Of a stretch of 64,000 bases of DNA, positions 10,537 through 19,192 are shown one piece after another. Positions within the stretch are counted from its first letter, which is position 1. Each line of letters begins with the position of its first letter. This stretch comes from Nannochloropsis salina CCMP1776 (taxonomy: Eukaryota > Sar > Eustigmatophyceae > Eustigmatales > Monodopsidaceae). Both the position numbers and the translations under genes were made by a program. Under the pieces are notes generated by a model, which made no database searches, was not told the DNA's origin, and saw only the letters and a program-made list of their open reading frames with translations. The stretch is from assembly GCA_004565275.1 (NCBI GenBank), contig SDOX01000017.1:521585-585584 (forward strand), read 5' to 3'.

Positions 10537-12814
10537 ATGAGAATGGCACCGTCATCGGGAGAATCACCGTTGTTTCTCAAAGGTGTTCATGCTTATTTTT
10601 TGGGGCTGAGCAGCAAGATAGCTGCAGCTGCCCGGCAGGCCGTGGAAGCACAAGGTGGCAAAATTATTCCTCCCCGGGCGAAAATACCGCCCATGTTTCA
10701 GAAGGCCAAAGCCGCGGCGGATAATGTCGGCAAATCACTTCCACAAGGCGTGACGCATGTTCTCTGCGACCCTGACATATGCCGGCAGTCCTCACCGGAC
10801 TCGATCCTCCAGGCCCTAGACGTGCAGGGGCCTCTCCCTTCTTCTGTTGTCCTAGTCCGCCTGCCCTGGCTCTCCGAATGTCTGCGTCTGGGACACCGCG
10901 TGGACACGGGACCTTACGAGGTCGACATGAACGCGGCTCCCACTCGGCTGCCAGAGGACGGCCTCACGCCGGGCCCCGGCGTTACGGGTAAGCACAAGAC
11001 CTGTCCCGACGAAGCCACCCAGGGTACGGAGGAGGACGAAGGGGCCACAGCACCGCGTCACAAGCGTCCCCGCATCGTAATACGCCAAGACGCCACCCTC
11101 CCTCCTGCCCCGCCCCTGTTGGAAAGCCGGGACCCCCCCCGGCGGTTGTCCTTCCCTTTCGTGCCTCCCAACCAGATCTGGTCCCTCCACGACCTCGGTC
11201 TCCTCCATCTCCGCGTCCAAAACGCCGACACGGAAGCCCCCCGCCCAGCAATGGCACCGAGGGAAGCTGCTGTCATGCCTCCGTCGCTGACTTCCCCCGC
11301 CTCTCCCATCGCCTCCTCCCCCGCCTCCCTGCCTCGGCCCGCCGCTCCCTCCCCTCCTTCCCTCCCCGACGCCCGCAGTGGGCCTATTTCTCCGGCCACA
11401 CCCAGGGCTCAAACGTCGTCCGTGTCTGCACCTCCCGTCCGTATTGCTGCCTTCGACCTCGACTCCACCCTCATCAAGACCCGCTCCGAGAGCGCCTTTG
11501 CCTCCTCCCCTACCGACTGGCAATGGTTCGCTCCCTCCGTTCCTGCCTCCCTTCGCTCCCTGCACGAGCAGGGCTACAAGATCGTCATCGTTTCCAACCA
11601 GCGTGGGATTGAGAGCAAGAAGACGGACCTCTCCTCCCTCCTCCAGCGCCTCTCTTCCGTCGTGGACGCCCTCCACCTTCCCGGCCTGGAAGGCTTCTTC
11701 GCTACCCATACCAACGTCTTCTACAAGCCGGCGCCCGGGAGTTGGTACCTTCTGGAAGAAAGATACCCGGAGGGCATCGACGTAAGCCGGAGCTTCTTTG
11801 TGGGCGACGCAGCGGGGCGGCCGAAGCAAGGCCCTTTCCGTCCGCGGGACCATGGGGACGGGGACCTGAAGTTCGCCGTGAACGTGGGCATCGCCTTTCA
11901 GACTCCGGAGGAATGCTTTCACAAGAGTCGTAGCCCCCGGGACGCGGGCGCGGAGGCGATGGAGAGGCTTCGGCGCGCCTGGGTTTCGCCGGTCCGGGGC
12001 TACCTGAGGGAGGCAGGGATGGGAGGCTCTGAGGCAGTGATCGCCGCCTGTACCAGTCGATGTACCGAAGAAAGGGAAGGCCGACGTGTGGATGCCCCAA
12101 TTCCCACCCCGCCGAAGGACGGCGGCCCTACATGCTCGGAGACAGGCCCTGTGAGCGGCGATTCTGTCCAGCCTTGTCTGCCCATTCCCCCGCCATCCCA
12201 CCTCCCCTCCCCCCCCCCCTCCTGGCCTGGAAGCCATCCTGTTGGTCGGGGCCCCTGCCAGCGGGAAATCCATGTTTTGCCGCACGACCCTCCCGCACCA
12301 CACCCGCGTCAACCAAGACACCCTCAAGACTCTCGGAAAGTGCCGGCAAGCCGCCGCCCAGGCACTGGGTGAGGGCCACTCCATCGTCATCGACGCCACC
12401 AATGCTCGGAAGGAGCTTCGTAAGGACTGGGCGAGATTTTTGCGCGAATGTCCTCTCTCGGCCCCTCCGTCTTCCCCTGCCTCCTCTTCCTCTTCCTCGC
12501 CCTCGCCCAAGGCCTCGATGCCTTCCCTCCTCCTCAAGCTTGTGGAGTTTCTCCCGCCCAAATCCGCCGTTCTCCACCTTAACGCCTTCCGCGGTGTGAA
12601 CTTGGACGGCGCGCGAAGGACAAGCGAGGCCCCGCGCCGTGTCCCCGACGTGGTCATTCACTCCTACTACAAGAACGCGCAGCCCGTGGGGGAGGCTTGG
12701 AAGGAGGAAGGCTTCGACGCGCACTCGGTTGTCAAGGAGCTGGTGTTGGAGAGGTTCCAAAACCGACGAGAAGCCCATCTGTTCGGGTGTTTTTTACCGG
12801 CGGGGGGGAGGTGA
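10537..12814 (+). CDS. PNKP: Polynucleotide 5'-kinase/3'-phosphatase with N-terminal BRCT-like domain
   Basis: A DNA end-cleaning repair enzyme. Residues about 10-130 look like a BRCT domain (FLKGVHAYFLGL; LPWLSECLRLGHRV). A Ser/Pro linker follows. The HAD phosphatase has AAFDLDSTLIKT with the nucleophile Asp, VIVSNQRGI, YKPAPGSW and FFVGDAAGR. The kinase, from about 12221, has Walker A GAPASGKS, the substrate loop VNQDTLKT and DATNARKELRKDW, ending at the stop near 12812. The phosphatase frame (10537 to about 12150) and kinase frame (about 12221-12814) differ. Between them is an 11-C run at 12209-12219. A short intron is possible, but no donor/acceptor pair is convincing, so an indel in the C run is the simplest reading. 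Animal PNKP carries FHA, not BRCT, at this place. The neighbour is convergent. Confidence 0.85.
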
Positions 12815-13293
12815 TGGGGGGCAACCAGGAATGGAAAGAGGAGGGAGGAAGACGGGCGAGGGCGCGGCTGTTCTTTGGGTGCGAGCAAGGAAGGCGGCTA
12901 GTCCGGGAATGGAAGTGGGAAGGGGGATAGTTTCAAGGGGTGGGTACGGCATGATATGCGGTGGACCATGGCCAGGGGGAGGTGGCACGCAATGTAACGA
13001 AGTAGGAATCAAAGACTGCTGATCCGGAGCGCTCTCTTGTCTTTCCCACGCAAAATCATCCTGTTGGACAGTGTTTCCCCACGTCTTCTTCTTCTTATCA
13101 TTCTTTTCCTGCTCTTTTGATTCACGCCCTCCGCATCCCTCCCGCCCCTCCACTAGCCGCTACCCCCCCGAGTCTGTTCCCTCCTTCCCCCTCAAAGCGT
13201 CGCCTCGCTCGCACAAGCTCATCATGCCCTCCTCCGCTACCTATTGAGCGGTTCAAAACCCGAGCACGCTCCTCTGAGGCGCCCTCCACCCTC
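12815..13293. other. Convergent 3' intergenic region
   Basis: Between the PNKP stop codon and the stop codon of the oxidoreductase-CacyBP gene. Purine-rich then pyrimidine-rich; no gene supported. Confidence 0.4.
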
Positions 13294-15231
13294 CTAGAAA
13301 TCGTCCTCTCCCAGGCCCCCCTTCCCAAACTCGGGCAATCCGCTCCCGCTTCTGTCCCCTCGCTGCACTTTCATCATGGACTCCGCGATCGTCTTTCGCA
13401 TCGTGTCGTCGCCTTCCTCGTACATCTGCTTCATCATGTCCATTAATCCGCCCATGGGGTCCCCCTTCCCCAGCCCGGCCCCCCCCGTTCCCCCCCCTGG
13501 CTTCGTCTTGGCTGTCAACCCCATCCAATGATCGTACGACCCGAACTCCCCCTTCTTCTTCTTCAACAGCACCGTCACCCGTCCTTCCTTGACCTTAAAC
13601 TTGCTCTCGCCCGCCACGATCTCCTTCTCGAGGTTGTCCTTCAAGAGCCGGTAGTTCTTCCCTGCCAAGCCCTCCACCTTCAGGTCGAAGGACGTGGGGC
13701 CGAAGGAGCAGGAGACCCATTCCTTAACCTTGCCCACCCCAGGAAGGGTCACGTAGACGGACACCCAGGGACTGTTGTACTCCCCCTGGTCCCAGCCGTA
13801 AGTATCGATGGCAGTGTACGTGGGCGCCAGGCCCGTCACCAAGTCGGAGGGCGACGCGCTCCCCCGGGAGACAGGCTCCTTGGCTGGAGCCGCCGCGGCG
13901 GGGATGGAAGAGGCGGGCGGGGCGGAAACGCTGGCCAGGTCCTTCTCCAAACGCGCGCCTAAGGCGGCCAGGGCGGCTTTCACTTGGGCCCCATGGGCCA
14001 GACCCGCCATCTCCCGGACCTCGACCAATTCCTTTTCGAGCCCCAGCCTCCCAGGCTCCAAAGCCCTGCTGCGCAGCCCTGCCTCCCTGGCTTCCTCCTC
14101 TTTGTCCGCCTCCTTGTCTTCTCCCGGGCCTGTGGGCGTCGAGGGCTCCGCGACTTGGATCAACATCTTTCCCAGGTTGTTCCCGGAAAAGAGGCCGATG
14201 AAAGCTTCTGGAACTTTCTCCAGTCCCTCCCACACCGTCTCCAAGGCCCTTATCTTTTTCTCCCGCAGCAGTTTCCCCAACTTGAGGAACAATTCGTCCG
14301 ACCGCCCGACGTAGTCCGAGGCGAGGAAGCCTTGCCATTTTAGGCAGGAGGCCACCACTTTGAAGTAATTTTTCACCCCGTACGCGGCCTCCGAACCCAA
14401 CACGTGGTACTGGGAAATGCTTCCACAGGCGACGATTCGACCCTGGCGCTTCATTTTGGTCAAAACCGTGTCCAGCGTCGCCCCCCCCACATTGTCCCAG
14501 TACAGGTCTAAGCCCTCCGGGGCCCATTCCTCCAAGGCCGCCGCCACGGTCTGTGTCCGGTAGTTGAAGACGTGGTCGAAGCCTAAGGCCTTTAGGGCCT
14601 CCGCCTTGTTGTCCGAGCCTGTCGATCCGATTACTCTGCATCCCCACAGCTTGCAGAGCTGGCCCACCAGGGAGCCGACGGCTCCGGCCGCGCTCGAGAC
14701 GTACACCGTCTCCCCTGCCTTGGGCTGCCCGATTTCCACGAGGGGGAAGTAGGTAGAGAGCCCGATCAACCCCAAAACATTGAGGTAGGCCGAAGGTGGG
14801 AGGTCAGAGGGCACCTTGTGAAGAGTGTTGGCCTCAAAAGCTGCAAAAGTCGCCCAGACGCCAAGGCCCGAGACGCGGTCCCCGGCTGCAAGACCCGTCA
14901 CATCAGAACCTGTGCTGACGACCTCGCCGATAAACATGGAACTTAAGGGCTTATTTAGCTTAAACGGCGCAAATTCACTCGTATCCTCCTCGTCCTTACT
15001 GTTCGCATTTTGCCCCTTCGTAGCCGCCGTGTCGGTGCTTGAATCAGTAGGCACGGGGTACAGCTTCAGGCGCAGGTAGGGGTCCACACTTAAACACAAA
15101 GTTTTGACCAGCACTTGCGAAGGACCGGGCACAGGCATCGGGCAGATTTGTTTACGGAAGTTGTCAGGCGTGGGTACACCTTCGGGGTAGGACGCCAGGA
15201 CCCACTCCTCATTGCTGCGGCTTGTGGTCAT
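13294..15231 (-). CDS. Zinc-independent MDR oxidoreductase fused to CacyBP/SIP
   Basis: One uninterrupted frame of 645 residues. The frame is open upstream to 15432, but the Met at 15231 fits where MDR proteins begin. Residues about 8-361 are an NADPH-dependent medium-chain reductase of the prostaglandin reductase/2-alkenal reductase type: LSVDPYLR, VSSAAGAVGSLVGQLCKLWG (cofactor loop), YWDNVGG, RIVACGSIS. No structural-zinc Cys cluster is visible. After an acidic linker come all parts of calcyclin-binding protein: the N-terminal helical hairpin (LEKELVEVREM, about 397-435), the CS domain (about 472-560; IDTYGWDQ, FDLKVEGLAGKNYRLL, VLLKKKK) and the SGS tail (GGLMDMMKQMYEEGDDTMRK). CacyBP links SIAH and Skp1 in ubiquitin ligases. 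One frame over 1.9 kb argues for a true fusion; a merged gene pair would need an unseen intron. Confidence 0.85.
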   Translation of the reverse strand: MTTSRSNEEWVLASYPEGVPTPDNFRKQICPMPVPGPSQVLVKTLCLSVDPYLRLKLYPVPTDSSTDTAATKGQNANSKDEEDTSEFAPFKLNKPLSSMFIGEVVSTGSDVTGLAAGDRVSGLGVWATFAAFEANTLHKVPSDLPPSAYLNVLGLIGLSTYFPLVEIGQPKAGETVYVSSAAGAVGSLVGQLCKLWGCRVIGSTGSDNKAEALKALGFDHVFNYRTQTVAAALEEWAPEGLDLYWDNVGGATLDTVLTKMKRQGRIVACGSISQYHVLGSEAAYGVKNYFKVVASCLKWQGFLASDYVGRSDELFLKLGKLLREKKIRALETVWEGLEKVPEAFIGLFSGNNLGKMLIQVAEPSTPTGPGEDKEADKEEEAREAGLRSRALEPGRLGLEKELVEVREMAGLAHGAQVKAALAALGARLEKDLASVSAPPASSIPAAAAPAKEPVSRGSASPSDLVTGLAPTYTAIDTYGWDQGEYNSPWVSVYVTLPGVGKVKEWVSCSFGPTSFDLKVEGLAGKNYRLLKDNLEKEIVAGESKFKVKEGRVTVLLKKKKGEFGSYDHWMGLTAKTKPGGGTGGAGLGKGDPMGGLMDMMKQMYEEGDDTMRKTIAESMMKVQRGDRSGSGLPEFGKGGLGEDDF

Positions 15232-16265
15232 GAGACTGCGGCATGCGAGACGATTTTCAAGGAAAAATCGGTGAGGCTTGGTATGAGTTTGGAAAGAAGT
15301 CAAGACGAAAATGACTGCTAAATCCCCATACATGGCGCTGTATTCTACACACAGAAAGATCGTGCAATTGTCCAGAAACCTGGTCACTTCGTCGTCACAC
15401 AAATGCCATCCTACAAAGACACATTGTTCCATGGAAGTATCGAGAACACTCGCTCCAACGTGCGTGACGTGACGTTTTTCCTGTCTTTTGCCCCAGACAA
15501 AAAGGGCTGGCCGTCCTTGCGCACAATCAAGCCAGAGCTGGAGCTTCTACGCCTGTACTATGGCTTTTTAACGTGTCTTAAAAACATGTGGATGACTTGA
15601 CGTACTGTAACTATTCCGGGCATCATATTTTGGTCTCCAGCGCCGCATTCGCCTGAGGTCTCTCGACCTCCTGCATCAAAGAGAGATGATGATATGTCGC
15701 AAGGCGTAAGAGGAATGTATAGAAAATGTTAACAGGCACAGAAGAAATGCGGACATGGCTGAATCAACGAGCAAATGTAGTGTTTACAGATGGGGGGGGG
15801 GGGACCTTGACAGTGGCATCCCACAGGGCATAATTACGTTCGAGTATGCCAAGTTACCAACCCGATGTGTCTGACATGAATGTACCTCCGTGACATCAAG
15901 GATACGGTTATTTCTTTGAATTTGCCTGTAAGACGGAGCAAAAATGCTGTATTTGCCAGATTTTATTTGACAGGCTCTGAGGCAAGCAACCGTTCACCAG
16001 TGTCTTGTCTGCCTTGAAGGACATGCCCTTAGCATGTTAGCTTTTCCCCCTTTGCTTTTCTCTTCTACGCTTGCCATCCTCATGTCTGCTTCAGGGATAG
16101 AGTCTCCTCTCACCCTTTGTGTTGTATTTTTTTAATCACACCATGCGGACTTCAAAAAGAGATAGGGCCTGGCATATACCTCCTCTTTTGTGACTCAATG
16201 CCTTTACTTAATACTTTGTGCTTCTTTTCAACCCGACCTGGCTGTTTCCTGTTCTCTCTTTTCCC
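15232..16265. other. Intergenic, no gene recognised
   Basis: Upstream of the oxidoreductase-CacyBP gene and downstream of the ankyrin gene. The region is AT-richer and has a run of 10-11 G near 15791. No RNA gene or family match was seen. Confidence 0.45.
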
Positions 16266-18136
16266 TCACGCCACCGAGGCAAACGTGGCAAACGTATCAA
16301 TGATACACAAGGCCGCCGCCATGCCCCCTGCAGCTGCTATATCCCTGGCCGTCAACCCCTCCGCATTTCGGATTGAGGCGTCTGCCCCATTCCGAAGCAA
16401 AGCCTCGAGGCAGCCGACCTTCCCTTCCTGGGCCGCACACATGACAGCCGTCATTCCTTTATCGTCTTGCGCATCCAACAGCCGTTGCCTGTTCAGGCCA
16501 AAGGTGCACCCCACCAGCACTTCCAGGGCGTCAACGTGTCCGCACTGTGCTGCCCAATGCAGGGTGGTGCGTTGCCTACCCCATAGCGGGTTGCCAAGAC
16601 GAGGACAGGCGCCATTTTCCAACAGCAACCGGACCATCTCCATGCACCCTTGGGTCTCTGCCCCGTTCCCGATCCGACTCGCTTCCAGCAGGCATTCCAA
16701 AGCCACGTGCAAAGGCGTCTTGCCCGCCCGATCCGTCAGGTCGGGGGCCGCGCCACGGGCCATCAGGAACTTAGCCATGGGCACTCCTCCTTTCCGAACG
16801 GCTACGTGCAAGGCAGTCTCATGCTCGGCGGCCGTCACGCTCTTGTACTCTTTCCGACTCCGGGGAGAAGGCTTTCCCTCGGCGCCGCCGTCCCCCACGT
16901 CCCTGTCCATGCCAAAGGCAGGAGAGGACAAGGCTCCACGCGAGGACGGGTCCGGAGACTCCACCCAGTTTTGACCTTTTGAGCTGTATTCGTGGACCAG
17001 AAAGCTCTTTCCATCGATGGCCGCCCCAGCCTGCAGGAGCAGATCGGCGATTTCCTCGCTCAACACATTGGCTGCCGTGTGCAAGCCCATGGTCCCGTGT
17101 TCATTTCGCTCGTTCGGATTGGCTCCTGCTTTAAGCAGGGCTGCCACGGCTATCGGACAGGCAATGGAAGCAGCCACGTGCAGGGGGGTATTCCCGTCAG
17201 GACCCACCGCGTTCAGTTGCTCGGAGGAATCGAGAGTTTGTAACAATTGTCTCAAGGCCGCCTCGTCACGGTTCAAAATTGCCTTGTGAAGCTTAAAGTC
17301 GGGCCCTTTCATTGCTAGCCGCATGACTTCGTCGTGCGCGTAGTGCCACGGTTGACTCTGGTAGCGGTCTTCTATGAAACAGTCCGCGCCAGCGGCGACT
17401 AGCGCAGAAATGACTTGAAGTTTGCGCTCGCGCGTACCCCTTCCCATAGCTGTGCATTAGGGCAGTCAGGTATGTGGTGAGTGACCTCGTATGAAATCCT
17501 CCTGCGGAACTGTATTGTCTCACTTCTACTTACCTGCCAAATGTAACGGTGTTGCAGAGCTGATGTCGTTGACCTTGTTGACGGAGGCACCCAAATCGAT
17601 CAAGCACCGTACCGCATCTACATGTCCAGCGATCGCCGCCAAATGGAGCGCCGTCTGTCCACCGCCGCCTAGGGCATCTGCCCAATCAACTGAGACTCCT
17701 CCCTGAACAAAGTTAGGGAAGAAATAAGGTAAAAGAATATTTACCATCCGTGGATAGCACATAGAGCCAACACGAAAGGCGAGAGGAAATCTCGGCGTGT
17801 TAGGCAACGTTGAGGGGGAAAAAGAGGAAAATCAAGCAAGATATGGAACAACTTGTCAATCGCCATAGTTGACCTGAATCCATGAGGGATCGTCTTGCAG
17901 AGTTGCGCTTGTTCAGAACTCACCTGTACAAGATCTCGAATCGTTGCGGCATCATTATGAGAGGCCGCGCTTAATAACGCCTCCCCCTGCAATTGCTCCG
18001 AGGAGCGCTTCCGGCCTCTTCTCCTTCCCGTATCACCGTTGCTTTCCTCTTGTGGCGTGCGTGCCTCACTATCGTACACACCGCCGACCGGCACGGACAC
18101 CGCGAGGCTCGTAGGTGCTTCTTCTGAATCACTCAT
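16266..18136 (-). CDS. Ankyrin-repeat protein
   Basis: Three exons, complement of join(16266..17449, 17534..17702, 17924..18136), 521 residues; phases 0 and 1 agree and the donors are GTGAGT and GTAAGT. After an acidic, Arg/Lys-containing N-terminus (GRRRGRKRSSE), ankyrin repeats run to the C-terminus. Clear examples are QTALHLAAIAGHVDAVRCLI, NTPLHVAASIACPIAVAALL, GLHTAANVLSEEIADLLLQA, KTPLHVALECL, TTLHWAAQCGHVDALEVLV and MTAVMCAAQEGKVGCLEALL. The repeat array is crossed by both introns, and the spliced product restores the repeat spacing, which supports the model. Ankyrin arrays bind protein partners. No catalytic or membrane domain is seen, so a specific role cannot be given. Confidence 0.85.
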
Positions 18137-19192
18137 CGCATGGTATCTTGTAAAAAATGGAGACGAAAAAAATCTCTCGTTCCCTGGTTCGTTGTAGTGA
18201 GAGGAGAATGATTGGAAAGAGAGCTTCATGGTACGTGCTTGCAATTGAGCTTCCTCCATCATAAATCGTTGATGGAGTATCACGTCCATCAAAATGCAGT
18301 TTTAAGGTATTGACTATCATTTTTGTATATTTTTCTTACCAAGATTGATGTTTGTGCCGTTAACGGCGCCTTTTTACGGAGCATAAGGGCAATCCACTTG
18401 GGTCAGATGCCGCAGACAAGGGCATGGCGCGTGCCTCTGCCCTTGTAACGTTTTTTCAAACATACAGTTGGAAACTTGAGACGTGGCGCTACGTGGAGCT
18501 GAAACACAACGCGGGCAGTGAAGTCCCGTGATTGGAGAAGGTGTCGGTACCACGAGGTTGTTTCAAAATCGATGATGAAGGGAACGAATAGATAGTGAGG
18601 AGGTAGACGTACGCTCCAATCCATCTCTCCGTGATTTGCTCGGCTCTCGGCTTCATGCCCTCTCTTAGACTTGTCTGGATCAACTGTGAGAAATTCACCG
18701 CTCATACCATCACTTAGGAATTTCGAATGGTCTGTAAGGTTATAGAATGACAATTTCCTACTCTTACTGACATTCAGATGTCGTGCGAACGCCGCATTTA
18801 CCTGTGTGATGGACGTGCAAGATCGAAAGATACGGCAGGGCGGACAGCGTGCGGTAGACCGACCACAGTGGCAACATGCCTCGTATGAACTTGAAGCGTC
18901 ATTCGACCGTTGTGGAGAAAGGGAAAAAAACGAAAACGAGAGAACATACGCCTGTAGCAATAGAGAGACTGAATGCTTGCTCTCTTATCTTCACGCTCCA
19001 TTTATTATTTTCCTTTTTTGCGAAACTCTGAAGTGCGATTGCCTTCAGAAGCCTCTTATTGCCTCAACCTTATCTCATGAACGGACGGAGCTTTCAAACC
19101 ATTCTTACGTGCAAACTTTGCAGCCCGCAAAACACCTCGCCCGATGCGCCCGCCCCGTGAGCAATTCAGACATGTGGCGACTACGCCTGTCC
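18137..19192. other. Intergenic, one doubtful minus-strand open frame
   Basis: Between two minus-strand genes. A 185-codon open frame (18403-18960, minus) crosses the region but has no recognisable domain and no family-like composition. I treat it as unsupported. Confidence 0.4.

Noticed and set aside
10852-12657. 601-codon minus-strand frame opposite PNKP
   Set aside because: Antisense shadow of the phosphatase and kinase domains, with Gly/Arg-rich filler composition.
18403-18960. 185-codon open frame on the minus strand
   Set aside because: No domain, irregular composition, and no supporting splice or start context; likely chance.
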